Shown: one piece after another, positions 23,256 through 34,825 of the stretch
Layout: each line of letters opens with the position of its first letter
How positions within the stretch are numbered: position 1 is the first letter of the stretch
Assembly: GCA_007115705.1 (NCBI GenBank)
Contig: QXEO01000247.1
Location: 13,430,933-13,494,932, forward strand
Origin: Dactylis glomerata
Lineage: Eukaryota > Streptophyta > Magnoliopsida > Poales > Poaceae
Direction: 5' to 3'
DNA: 64,000 nucleotides
Notes under the pieces: generated by a model
Database searches by the model: none
Told to the model about the DNA's origin: nothing
Seen by the model: the letters and a program-made list of their open reading frames with translations, nothing else
Made by a program: the position numbers and the translations under genes

Positions 23256-25286
23256 TTCAGTTAACAACTGAGAGCGATAAAATAAACTTTCACGAACATA
23301 TTTGCTTCATAAGTTGTATATATTCTCCCTATATGATCAAGTACTCAGGCAATTCATAATAAGAAATATGCAACTAATGTTATCTCGTAGTCAAGCAAAC
23401 TATGAAAGAGTGCCAATGAACTAATAACAAGCAACATGAAACATAAGAAGCTACAAGATTGTAATGCTCATAATAAGATATGATATGAAAGAGTGGTATG
23501 CCGCTTGACTTTGTTTGTGGGGCAAAACATAAATGCTGAGGCACCTCTAAAGTTCAAGAGAAGACTAGAAGTAAAAATATCAAAGATACAAGCATTAAAG
23601 TTATACCACAATTAACCATGTTCTGGGACAAGCACATTACACTAAGAATAACAGCTATGCTCTCAAGAAAGTGCTTAAAGTTAGAAGATGAAGACTCAAC
23701 ATAAAAGTAAAAGAAATGCCCTTCGCAGAGGGAAGCACGGATTTAACATGTGCTAGAGCTTTTCATTTGTAAAACAGAGATAAAAATTTATTTTGAGAGG
23801 TGGTTGTTTCATGTCAACGACTGGCAATGGGTTCTTGCTATCTTCCATACTAAACAAGTGCGAGCGGTTCCGAGTTCTTTAAAAATTGGCACATTGGTGC
23901 TCTTTTATAAAGCTTTGGCACTCCTCTCCACTTTTCCTTTCTCAAACCATGGCTAGCCGATTGCATCGGGTTCCCACCAACTTTCACATACCATGGAGGA
24001 GTGCCTCTTTTTTCTTTTTCTTTTTAGATTTAGATTACAATGGTCTGCCAGCTCCCTTGCAAAATTAATGACGAGCAGATGAAGCATGCAAGTCGAGGGG
24101 TACCTAATTTAATATGGAAGATAGCAATTCCAACCACTACGTCCTCATGAGCTAAAAACAGTGGCACAGAATGAGACGTATTTGGAAGTTTTGAAAGGTA
24201 GCACATAAAAATTTATTAGGAATGGCTTTAAAATACCATGCATAGGAATTTATAGTGCACTCTTTGGGGTTACTTGGTTTTCAGGAGTTGGATGCACGAG
24301 AAGTATTTCCTCTCAGTACAAGTGAAGGCTAGCAAAAGACTGGGAAGTTGCAATCGAGAGAGCAATAACTTTCATAATCATGCTTGCGACTAAACAAAAT
24401 TAATATAGGCATAAAAATGATATAAGAACTCTGAGGCAAAGTAAATCATCGAGGCTTAATTGACTTTTTGTTCAGTCATATGCATGCTTGAGCATGTGCC
24501 AAGTCGATTCAAATGAAACTTCCAGAGGAGGATACCACAATGTCATACCGTGTTATGAATAAAACAATGCAAGCAAACATCTACATGACATGCTACAAAC
24601 TATTAGTAAATTAGCACTAATCATATGAGAGCAAGAACTACAAAGCATCCATTAGATAACATATACCTTACATGAATAGACTAAGCACGTTCACATAGAT
24701 GAGTATATGTACAAAAATGAAAACAAATAGAGTTCATACCAGCCTCTTACCACATCTCGAATTGTCGTATGTCGTCATTATTGCCTTTCACTTGTGTGGC
24801 TTGAATAATATGAAGTGAATACAAGCTCCAATGGAGTCATGGGAGACTGAACTCTGCAACAAACTTTACAAAACCGAAGAAGAACAACAAATATTTTTTG
24901 GTTTTCGAATTTTGAAACAAGAACGGAAGGAAACAGCAAACAAAGCAAAATATTTTTGGATTTTTCAAATATCAAACCGAAAATGAGAAACAAAGCAAAC
25001 CAAAGCTAGAAAAATAAAGAGGCAAACAAAGAGAAACAACGTAAATATTTTTGGTCTTTTTGTGTTTTGGAAAGTGGAAATAGGAACAAGAACAAGAACA
25101 ACAAAGAAAAGAAAAGAAAGTGAAACATGGATATACGAAGTACCGACAAAATATGATATGTAGATGAGTGTATCGTCGGCGTACCTCCCCCCAAGCTTAG
25201 GCTTTTGGACTAAGTGGAGATCAATCCCAGCTCCGGTAATTGCCCCAAGCTGGTGGGTCATCATTGGCATGGTCGTAGCCTGGCTC
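23256..25286 (-). other. 3' untranslated region of the Athila-type element
   Basis: Non-coding. It starts with a CCTCCCCCCAAGCTTAGG block at 25183-25200 just after the second ORF and continues (with 19796-19834) to the 3' LTR. An inverted pair TTGCTATCTTCCATA / TATGGAAGATAGCAA at about 23835 and 24115 is visible; whether it is a small insertion or chance is unclear. Confidence 0.55.
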
Positions 25287-26301
25287 TCATGAAGATGAAG
25301 CAGATGGTGCATAATCATAATAAGGCTGCTGGTACGGAAACTCCCAAGTGTTGGAGGGCTGGCCCGACTCCTCGGTCGCCTCTCCATCCTCGTGCACGGG
25401 CGAAGGGTGCTCCTCTATGTACGCGTCAAGCTCATCCTCTGTGAGTGACCATCCATTCCTGCGATTAAGGTTAAACAAAAGAGGTGCAGGCAAATGGACT
25501 GATCGATCAGCCTTAACTACCTTCCAGGTTGATTTCTTGAAAAAGGTTATCTCAAACGACAAGTTATCCAAACAAGCATGAGGAGAAACAAACTTATGAT
25601 GTATCATAGAATTAAAATCAAGCCTCTCTACGGGGAACTGAAGGTCTAAAACATGAGGCACTGCACCATGCAAAGCTAATAAGGGAGAAGCAATAAGACC
25701 TCCACAAACTCCCCCTTTTCTCACGGTTGGCAGCAAGACGGAAAGCTATCAAAGCATCCAAATTATAAGTCCTATCATGTTTTAGAGCAGATGAAATAAA
25801 AGCTAAATCATAAGAGGATAACTTGTTTGCAACTTTCCTAGCAAGAACACACTTGGTAATAAAGTAGGCAAAATATCGAATGGACGGGAAATGAATATTC
25901 CGAATTTTACTACTCTCTCCTGAGAAGCTTCTTCCTTGACAAATCTCTTCATATAAGTCCATGAATGGCCTGGGCCGCTCCCTCATCTTTTTGCGCGATC
26001 CCCACTGTGGCACTCTAATAGCTGCACATAAAACATCAAAGGGCAAGTCCACAGATTTATTGTAAATTTTATAATGAACAATGGAGTTAGATGAGGGCCA
26101 ACTAAATCTAAAATCCTGCACCACAGACATTGTTAGCTTAGCATATTGGTGAGGTTCACCATCAATAAAATGTTCCAATCCTGCATTAGTGATTAGAGTT
26201 TGGAAGTCCTGCAGGATCCCAACAGCATTCATGAACTCTAAGCATGGATAGATTGAGGGAAAGACTCCCTCTTCACAGTGAACTCTCATGACCTCATGCA
26301 C
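25287..26301 (-). pseudogene. Second ORF of the Athila-type element (structural-like retrotransposon protein), one frameshift
   Basis: Two overlapping minus-strand frames (26301-25618 and 25736-25287) form one protein of about 335 residues once a single frame change near 25725 is taken into account. The first part contains FDVLCAAIRVPQWGS and PRPFMDLYEEICQG, followed by a hydrophobic IRYFAYFITKCVLARK segment. This type of protein is found downstream of the polyprotein in Athila elements, at the env-like position. Its role is unknown, and I see neither a signal peptide nor a convincing fusion peptide. The C-terminus is acidic and then Tyr/Pro-rich. The start at 26301 is the first ATG of the frame. 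Confidence 0.6.
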
Positions 26302-27158
26302 CTCTAGTTCATGTTGAAAGAGTTGTTATGCATTCTCCTCCATTTCTGAAATTTTTAAGCAAACCTCATAAAAAATGATTTTGAGACAAACAAATGTAGG
26401 AAACTACAATAGGGAGTTACAAGAGGGCTAACATGCATCAAAATAACATTTCTAAGCAATAGAACAAGCATGCAAACTCATTTCACCTATCACCTATAGG
26501 GCTAAAATACTCAAGAAATACTTCACTAAACAAAATTCTAATTGGACAATCGAAGGAGTCACATACTGGAGAACAAATGCTCCAAATCTCAGCAGCAAAG
26601 ATGGGCTGAGCAAGGAGATTGAAAAATTGTGAGGAAAAACAGCAAGAACATGGGTTTGAGCTGAGGTGTTGAGATATTTCGGGAGAGAGAATGAAGTGAG
26701 GATGGAGAGGTAAGTGGAGGGCCATGGGGCCCCCTCACCATGCCACGGCGCGGCCAGGCTTGGGCCGCGCCACCATGTGGTGAGGTGGCATGGTGGGTAC
26801 CCCTGAGGTGTCCCAGGTGCCTTTCTGCCCCATTTTTGACATAAAATTTAAAAAGAATTTTCTAGAATTTTTTGAGAAACTTTATTTTCGAGGATTTTTA
26901 GAAATTGATAAGAGAATAAAACTCGGGAAAACGAAGATGGAATGATAAAAAGCAAATCCAAACCAAGATTACTGTAGTTCTAAGATATTATAATATGAAA
27001 CTAAACAGCAGAAACAAAAATGAACAAGGTGGAAACAAAAGTAAATGTGATGAAAACATAGCTTTGTTCATTTGAAAACTGCTTTGTTAACAAGGTTGAT
27101 CAAGTCTTGTTACCAAACCACTTTTCTATGAAGCAAAACTTTGCATTTCACTAAATGA
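26302..27158 (-). other. Non-coding spacer of the Athila-type element where RT and integrase are absent
   Basis: Between the protease stop and the second ORF there is no reverse transcriptase or integrase motif in any frame. The spacer includes a GC-rich inverted repeat at about 26726-26792 (GCGCGGCC...GGCCGCGC inner arms), very similar to the one inside both LTRs. Confidence 0.6.
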
Positions 27159-29774
27159 TTATGTTACCTCCACCTTGATAGGCATAGTCCCAACCATAAC
27201 AATTTGATATTCTTCTTTGGGCTTTGGCCTTGAACAAATAATTTGACCAACTCTGATGGTCTCAATATTCTTGATTGAGTTTAGAGCATATTTTCTATCA
27301 ATCTTCTTGGGAAAATAGACCGTGTGCTCTTTATAATTGACATTAAAAGTTACTTTCCCTTGGTTGCAATCAATAACAACACCTACAATGTTTAGAAAAC
27401 GTCTCCCAAGAATAATAGACATATTATCATCTTCAGGCATTTCCAACACAACAAAGTCAGTTAATATCAAACAATTATTAGTAACTTGAACAGGAACATT
27501 CTCACATATACCAATAGGAATAGTAGTAGACTTATCAGCCATTTGCAAAGATATATCAGTCGATATCAAATTTTCTAGATCAAGTCTCTTGTAGAGAGAA
27601 AAAGGCATGACGCTAACTCCAGCTCCCAAATCACATAAAGCAGTTCTACCATAATTATTTTTAATAGAGCAAGGAGTAGTCGATATACCTGGATCTCCAA
27701 GCTTCTCTGGAACTTTACCATCAAAAGAGTAATTAGCAAGTAAAGTGGAAATTTCCTCACTAGGAATCTTCCTTTTGTTAGTAACAATATCCTTCATATA
27801 CTTTGAATAAGGAGGCATTTTAATAGCATCGGTCAAAGGAATTTGCAAAAATAAAGGTCTCATCCATTCACAAAACCTGTTGTAGTGTTCTTCTTCCTTG
27901 GATTTGTGTTTCTTACCAGGAAAAGGCATTGGTTTCTGTACCCAAGGTTCTCTCTCATTACCATGCTTGTTGGCAATGAAGTCTTCCTTAGTATACTTTG
28001 CATTCTTAGCAAGCTTCTCCGGTTCCTCTTCAACTGCTTCTTTATCGGAAGCATTACCTCTTTCGGTTTCAGCATCAGAAATAGAAACACTATTAGGATC
28101 CTTACCTGTTTCAGAAGATTCTGCAACTATTTTGTGCTTCTTCTTCTTCTTCTTGGAAGGAATATCATCACTTGTATTTCGTTGATAATCTTGCTCGATC
28201 CTCTTAGGATGTCCTTCAGGATATAAGGGATCTTGAGTTGTAGCACCACCTCTAGTGCGTATTTCACACGCTTGTTTTTCTCTTGCAGCATTAACTAGCA
28301 AATCTTTTTGCACCTTGGTAAGCTGATCAACTTGAGTCTGAACTATTTGAAAATGTTTAACAAGCATCTTCACATCATTGGAGGTTCTCTCCACAATATC
28401 CTGCAACTTGTTAATAGCTCTAGAATTTTCCAACAAATGATTCTGCACTCTCTTATTAAAATTATCTTGCTTAACAATGAAATTATCAAACTCATCTAAA
28501 CATTGATCAGGAGGTTTAGAGTAAGGAATATCTCTATTATCAAAGCATTGGAGAGAGTGTACCTCAATAGTAGATGAGCGAGGGATTGGCTTACATAGTT
28601 CTTCTATAGGAAGTAGATTCGTCACGTCTTTGAATTTAATACCCTTCTCCTTAAGAGATTTCTTGGCTTCTCTCATCACTTCATCATTTAATTCAATCAT
28701 TCCTCTTTTCTTTGGTGTCGGCGCTGGTGTTGGCTCAGCCATAGTCCAATCATCATAATTCCGGCTTATTTTAGCCATTAATTCTTCAGCTTCAGCAGGA
28801 GTCCTTTTCCTGAAAAAACCACCAGCGCAACTATCCAAATTTGTCTTAGATTCATCAGTTAGTCCATTATAAAATATATGAAGGGGTTAATTTTTAGGCA
28901 ATGGCTCTCTAGGCAGTACTCTAATTAAAGAGCAAAACCTTCCCCATGATTCCGGCAGTTTCTCTCCTTTTACCTGCTTAAAGTCAAAGATTTTATGCAA
29001 AGCAGTATGTTGAGCACTAGCAGGAAAATATTTATGAAAGAAAGCGTTAACCAAAGCAATAGGACTATCAATATATCTAGGGGACAAATTGTTGAACCAA
29101 GCTTTAGCTGCACCTTTCAATGAAAAATGGAAAATCTTAGCAACAAAGTAAGTACGCAGCTTAGTATCATCAGAAAAAAAATTACTCAAAGAAGAAAGCT
29201 CATTCATGTGCTCCATAGCACTCTTACTTTCAGTACCACCAAAATGTTCTTTCTCAACAATAGATATGTAAGATAAATCCAAAGAGAAATCATAGTCCTT
29301 ATCACTAATATTAATGGGAGAAGCAGCAAACTTAGCATCAGGAGATAACTTGTATCTAACAACACGTCTTGCAAGAAGATCTCTAATAGCACCAGCATCA
29401 CTAGTAGCATGACATTCATCAATAAAAGCATCATCTAGCTCAATATAAGCATCATTAAAATCGTCACTATGGTGTTCCCTAGACTCAGGTGAACTAGCAG
29501 GTGTAACAGTAGCATTCCCCATTTGCTTAGTCCCAGCAATCACAGCCTCTAAAAAGGAACCTAACGAACCATTCTCATCAAGCACAGTAGAAGCATCGTC
29601 AAAACTATCAGTAGCATTTTCAAACTCAGCAGAAGAAGTAGCATGTGCATGTGGTGGTGTAAGCAACTTACTCATAACAGATGGTGAATCAAGAGCAACA
29701 GAGGTGTTCAGAGTCGTACCTCTTCTTGTAGTGGATGGCAATATAGGAACTTTTCCATCACGAGGTTTACCCAT
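27159..29774 (-). pseudogene. Athila gag-protease polyprotein with one in-frame stop
   Basis: The ATG at 29774 (MGKPRDGK...) opens 295 codons up to a TAA at 28889-28887. The same frame continues without shift to a TAA at 27159. The gag part includes the retrotransposon gag core around FHFSLKGAAKAWFNNLSP (about residues 205-225). After the stop comes the Athila-typical GGFFRKRTPAEAEELMAKIS, a coiled Gln/Val-rich region, and a Lys-rich nuclear-signal-like KKKKKKHK. An aspartic protease follows with DLGAGVSVMPFSLYKRL (active Asp within DLGAG) and ILGRRFL. Gag would assemble particles and the protease mature them. The frame ends shortly after the protease instead of entering RT. Only one nonsense mutation is visible across about 870 codons. 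Confidence 0.8.
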
Positions 29775-29833
29775 GATGAATGGATTGCAGTGAATAATAT
29801 GAATTCCAAGTGAACTTACAAATAAAGCTATGC

Positions 29834-29851
29834 TCCCCAGCAATAGCTCCA
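29834..29851 (-). other. Decayed primer-binding site of the Athila-type element
   Basis: Minus strand TGGAGCTATTGCTGGGGA, 11 bases inside the 5' LTR. It resembles the TGGCGCCGTTGCCGGGGA site usual in related Triticeae elements, with four differences. Confidence 0.5.
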
Positions 29852-29862
29852 GAAAATAATCT

Positions 29863-31253
29863 TGATGACCCACAATTATAGGGGATCGCAACAGTCTTCG
29901 ACGGAAGTAAAACCCAAATTTATTGATTCGGCACAAGGGGAGCCAAAGAATATTTATAAGCCTTAACAGATGAGTTGTCAATTCAGCTGCACCTGGAAAC
30001 AGACTTGCTCATAGCGGTTTATCAGTAGCAACAGTTTTATAGCGGTGACAGTAGTAAAATAGTAGCAACAATAATAAAGTAAAGACGGTAATAGTAGCAA
30101 TTATAAACAGTAGGATTAAATATTGTAGGCATAGGGATGGATGAACGGGCGTTGCATGGATAAGATAATTCATGAAATCATGGGCAATTGCAGATAAATA
30201 ATGAATAAGCATCCTAGTACTAAACAACCATAGGCATGTGTTCCGTATATAGTCGTACGTGCTCGCAATGAGAAACTTGCACGACATCTTCTGTCCTACC
30301 AGCCTGTTTGCAGCAGGGCGTCAAGGGAATCTACTGATAATTAAGGTACTCCTTTTAATAAAGTACCAGAGCAAAGCATTAACACTCGGTGAATACATGT
30401 GATCCTCACATCATAGCCATCCCCTCTGGTTATCCCAATTGCTGTCACTTTGGGGCCTCGGGTTCTGGACAACGATATGTGTATACAACTTGCAGGTAAG
30501 ACTATAAACAACAACTATCATCATAAGATAATAACAAGTTCAGATCTGAGATCATGGCACTCGGGCCCAAAGTGACAAGCATTAAGCACAACAAGTTGCA
30601 ACAATGTCATAAGCACTAACAATAGATACTAGGCACCATGCCCTAACAATCTCATAGCAAATTACATGAATGGTCTCATCTAATCCCTACCATTCCCTTC
30701 GCCTACAGCGGGAATTACTCACACATGGATGGGGGAGTCATGGATGGTTGATGGAGAGACGTCGGTGATGATGGTGATGAAGATCTCCTCCAAATCCCTG
30801 TCCCGGCAGGGTGCCAGAACGAAGTTTCTGGTTCCGAATCGCGGTTTCTGATGGTGGCGGTCCAGCGGAACTCTATCTGGGAAAAACGCCGAACCCTCGA
30901 TAGTTTCAGGTCGAAGGGTATTTGTAGGCGGAAGGAGGGCTCAAGAAGGCGGCTGGGGTGGCCTCACCACACCCTGACGTGGCCAGGCCTGGGCCGCGCC
31001 ACCAGGTGGTGTGGTGGCCTCCCAGCCCCTCTCCGTCTTGTATTCTGGCTCCGTGGGTCTTCTTGTAAAATAGGAACTTTGCAGTATTTTCTGGGTTTTT
31101 TCTTGAAAGTTGGATTTCTGCACAAAAACAAGACACCAGGGCAATTCTGCTGAAAACAGCGTTAGTCCATGTTAGATGTATTCAAAATGCACAAATTAGA
31201 GGAGAGACAACAGCAAAAGTGTTCGGGAAAGTAGGTACGTTTTGGACGTATCA
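29863..31253 (-). repeat. 5' LTR of the Athila-type element
   Basis: Starts TGATGACCCACAATTATAGG and ends TTTTGGACGTATCA on the plus strand. It aligns with 18398-19795, with scattered substitutions and a few short indels. It carries the same GC-rich hairpin at about 30951-31027. Confidence 0.9.
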
Positions 31254-31322
31254 GCGCCCCGAATACTCCCACATGCAATGCGCACGTGCAGCAAGGGGTT
31301 GGATTTGACGCTCGATGAAAGT

Positions 31323-32057
31323 CTATATCAGTTGGATTCCGGTGACTTCCTTGCCAGGAGTGGAGCATAGCTGGGCAATCTTTTGCATCAGGGGTTCAGT
31401 GATCACCTTTTCCTCATTGGTAAGAGCATGTCCCCAGGACAGACTGGGTTGAAGATCACTCGTGGTGCGAAATTCTTCAAGCCCAAAGGCATGGCCGTCA
31501 AAAGGCTGGTCCTTGGCATAAAACCACCTTGTCCTCCAGCCTGGATTATTTTTGGGCGTCCTTAAGACAAAGTACTCCACTTTTGGCCGCACGGAGTAGC
31601 TGGAGCCGTCTGTTTGGTAAGCCAGCGGGTGCCTGATGGTGAAGATTCGCTTCCACAATGCCTAGTGGGGTTCGATCCCCAAATAGAATTCGCATAGCGT
31701 GATGAAACACGCTATTTGAAGAATTGTGTTGGGATTCAGATCGTGCAGCTGAATCCCGTAGGAAGAGGAGGCCGCACAAAAAGTCGTGTGGGGGAGGGAG
31801 GAGAGCCCACGGAGGACGAAGGCGAAAAACACTACCCGGAATCCCGCAGGTGGATTTGGGGTAGCTTCTGTCCCGGCCAAGCGGTTCTCCGTTGCATCGT
31901 CCTTCAGGATGTCGTCCTTAACGGCCTTGCACAGATCCTTGTCAGTGAACTTGGAATGGCTCCATCTTCCAACGGCAGGCGCATCAGAATCTTTCGCTGT
32001 GATGGTTTTCTTGGCCTTCTTTGAGCCGCCGGCGGTGGAAGAACTCCTCTTGCCCAT
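31323..32057 (-). pseudogene. Antisense-type retroelement gene ('putative gypsy type transposon' domain), one nonsense codon
   Basis: The frame runs from ATG at 32057 (MGKRSSSTAGGSKKAKK) to TGA at 31323. A single in-frame TAG at about 31662-31664, where relatives have Trp in GIEPHW, interrupts it. The domain is recognisable by F-FAFVLRGLS, IQLHDLNPNTILQIACFITL and LGIEPH. It is the same domain as at 36665-37320, which lies in the opposite orientation. Such genes (Transposase_28-type) accompany Tat-lineage Gypsy elements, where extra ORFs outside gag-pol are known. The function is unknown, and the basic N-terminus suggests a nuclear protein. The element body around it is only partly preserved. 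Confidence 0.65.
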
Positions 32058-32318
32058 TGCGATTGTGCAGGAGTGGTGATGTTTGTGAAAAGGAAGCTAG
32101 AGCGCGCAGTAATGGTAGGAGGATGTTCTGAGAAAGGTGACAGTGGCGGCGGAATGGGGAGAAAGTCTTGGGCTTTTTTCCTTTTATCTTGGCTGGGTAA
32201 AAATTGCCTTACCATCTCAACCGTTCATTCTGAAGACTGAGCGACAGTGTGAATCCAGCCCTCCACGTGTCAGCATTACGAGCGGCATGGTCCCACTATG
32301 CACGAGAATTGAGGAGAC

Positions 32319-33753
32319 TGATACGTCTCCAACGTATCCATAATTTTTGATGCTCCATGCTTGTTTTTACACCATTTGCCTTGTGTTTCGTTACACTTCG
32401 TGGCGTTTTTATGCGATTTCCGGAACTAACCTATTGACAAGATGCCACAGTGCCAGTTCCTTGTTTTCTACTGTTTTTGTGTTTTAGAAAAGCTACACAG
32501 GAAATATTCTCGGAATTGGACGAAACAAGTTCCAGAACTCCTATTTTTCCCGGACGAAGGACGAGGACCGAAAGAGAGCCGGAGGGGGGGCCAGGGGCCA
32601 GCCTCACACCAGGGTGGCGTGGCCCAGGCCCTGGCCGCACCCCCTATGTGGGAGGAGCCCCTGGCAGCCCCCTGACGACGCCCCTTCGCCTATATAAAGC
32701 CTCGGGACGGAAAACCCTAGGGGGTCGGCAATTTTCCAGAAAGAGTTCCGCAGCTCCGCCGCCGCCGTCGACAAATTTTGGGGGACAGAAGTCTCTGTTC
32801 CGGCACCCTACCGGGATGGGGAAGTGCCCCCAGAACCATCTCCATCGGTCTCCATCACCGTCTCCGCCGTCTCCATCGACCTCACCGCCATCTCCATCAA
32901 CCTTGTTGTCTCCTATGATGAGGAGGGAGTAGTTCTCCCCCGGGGCTGAGGGCTCTACCGGTAGCTATGTGGTTCACCTCTCTCTCCCATGATGTGATCT
33001 TTATGTTATCGTGAGCTTTGTATCTAGTTGAATTGGTAGATGTTATTATCCAGATATTATGCTACTCCTATGCTTTATTATTATACTCTCCGGAGATACC
33101 TCGTATCATGGTGTAAAGGTGACTAGTGTGTGCATCATGTGTATCTTTTTGGTTAATGTCTCTATGAAATGTTGGTGTTTGTTGGAACCATCTAGTGCGT
33201 TCACGGTGATAGTGTGGGACAATCTAGTTTGGATACATACGGACTTTGAGGAGTGCTTCGTAGCCCTACGCATGATTAGTGTATGTTTTCCATTGGAGAA
33301 TTGTTTTGAGTTGCATATTGATGATAGTATCTATTGGTTCAATTATGTTATATTTGTTGAGAGTGTGTCCACTAGTGAAAGTATGATCCCTAGGCCTTGT
33401 TTCCAAGCATTGCACACCGTTTACTTCCTGTTTTGTTACATGTTTGCTCGCAGCGATATTTATTTCAGATCACGTTTACTACTCATAATCATCACTACTA
33501 CTTGTATTTCACTATCTCTTCGCCGAACTAGTGCACCTATACACCTGACAAGTGTATTGGGTGTGTTGGGGACACAAGAGACATTCTGTATCGTAATTGC
33601 AGGGTTGTTTGAGAGGGATAGCTTTGACCTCTTCCTCCCTGAGTTCGATAAACCTTGGGTGACCCACTTAAGGGAAACTTGCTGCTGCTCTACAAACCTC
33701 TGTACTTGGAGGCCCAACACTGTCTACAAGAACAGACGCGTGCGTAGACATCA
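32319..33753 (+). mobile_element. Solo LTR of a Gypsy-type element with perfect target duplication
   Basis: Starts TGATACGTCTCCAACGTATC and ends GTGCGTAGACATCA (TG...CA), 1435 bp. It is flanked by GAGAC at 32314-32318 and GAGAC at 33754-33758. There is no internal region or second LTR, so the rest was lost by recombination between its own LTRs. A TATA box (CTATATAAAG, about 32691) places the promoter on the plus strand. The 252-codon ORF starting at 33059 runs inside it and is not a gene. Confidence 0.85.
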
Positions 33754-33758
33754 GAGAC

Positions 33759-34031
33759 CCAGCAGTTTTTTCTCACCAGGCGCGCAGGATGTGCGCTCAA
33801 ACAGGGTCAACAACTAGCATGCGCTGTTCGGCAGGGTGCCCCGTATCCAGTCTCGTCAATGTCAGGTTATCTCTGTGACGCTTGGCGAAACTGCCTGATA
33901 GACAGATGCGTCATCCCTGACATCAACATCGGCAAAGTCTCTCTATTGCTCGAGTTGTGAGACCTTTCGACATAACATATTTTCGAGGTATGTTGTACCT
34001 GATATTCTTACTTGTTTTTCCCTCTTAATTA
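33759..34031. other. Retroelement-derived non-coding sequence
   Basis: Continuation of the sequence in which the solo LTR inserted, leading into the 61-bp array. No coding signal. Confidence 0.4.
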
Positions 34032-34825
34032 TTTTGGGCCAGCAGCGCCTCTACAATATTCAAGTGCGGGCTCCAGTCCCTTGAATTGTTTTATTCAGAT
34101 TTTTGACATCTCTACAATATTCGAGTGTGGGCTCCGGTCCCTCAAATCGTTTTATTTGGATCTTCGACGTCTTTGTAATAGTCGAGTGAGGGCTTTGGTC
34201 CCTCGAATTGTTTTCTTCGGGCTAGCATCGCCTCCATATTCTTCGAGTGGGGGCTTTGGTCCCTCAAATTGTTTTCTTCGGGCCAACAGCACCTCCATAT
34301 TCTTCGTGTGCGGGCTTCGGTCCCTTGAATTGTTTTCGTTGGGCTAGCAGCGCCTCCATATTCTTCGAGTGCGGGATTCGGTCCATCGAATTGTTTTCTT
34401 TGGGCCAGCAGTGCCTCCATATTCTTCGAGTATGGGCTTCGGTCCCTCGAATTGTTTTCTTCAGGGCAGCAACACCTCCATATTCTTCGAGTGCGGGCTT
34501 CGGTCCCTCGAATTGTTTTCTTCGGGCCAGCAGCGCCTCCACATTATTCGAGTACGGGCTTCGGTCCCTCCAATTGTTTTCTTCGAGCCAGCAGCGCCTC
34601 CATATTCTTCGAGTTCGGGCTTCGGTCCGTCGAATTGTTTTCTTTGGGCCAGCAGCGCCTCCATATTCTTCGAGTGCGGGCTTTGGTCCCTCGAATTGTT
34701 TTCTTCGGGCCAGCAGCGCCTCCGTATTCTTCGAGTGCGGGCTTCGGTCCCTCGAATCGTTTTCTTCGGGTCAGCAGTGCCTCTGTATTAATTGAATGTG
34801 GTTTTTCATCTCTCGAATCTGTTCT
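34032..34825 (+). repeat. About 13 tandem copies of a 61-bp unit
   Basis: The unit reads approximately GGCCAGCAGCGCCTCCATA, TTCTTCGAGTGCGGGCTT, then CGGTCCCTCGAATTGTTTTC. Copies 4-12 are most alike; the first three and the last are diverged. Because 61 is not a multiple of 3 and the unit lacks stops in most frames, long ORFs appear on both strands (up to 194 codons) as artefacts. Tandem arrays in the 3' untranslated part are a known feature of Tat/Ogre Gypsy elements, which fits the neighbouring genes. Confidence 0.85.

Larger units (their letters stand above)
18398..31253 (-). mobile_element. Athila-lineage Ty3/Gypsy element lacking RT and integrase, with nested Helitrons
   Basis: Minus-strand element. 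5' LTR 31253-29863, then a decayed PBS, gag-protease (29774-27159), a second ORF (26301-25287), a long 3' UTR, a polypurine tract (19810-19796) and the 3' LTR 19795-18398. The LTRs (1391 and 1398 bp) look about 95% identical by eye, so the insertion is not recent. Nothing between the protease stop (27159) and the second ORF encodes reverse transcriptase, RNase H or integrase. The element must therefore have depended on enzymes from a relative. Flanking pentamers (CACGC left, GCGCC right) do not match, so I could not confirm a target duplication. Affinity to Triticeae families such as Sabrina or Fatima is an inference. Confidence 0.85.

Noticed and set aside
27860..28226. ORFs overlapping the Athila gag-protease on both strands
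   Set aside because: Shadows of the main frame; no independent domain.
18393..31258. Target-site duplication of the Athila-type element
   Set aside because: Left CACGC and right GCGCC do not match, so no duplication is claimed.
33059..33817. 252-codon plus-strand ORF
   Set aside because: It lies almost wholly inside the solo LTR, crosses its right border and target duplication, and has no domain. LTR sequence open by chance.
34032..34825. CRISPR-like direct repeats
   Set aside because: Repeats are contiguous with no unique spacers, and the DNA is plant nuclear.
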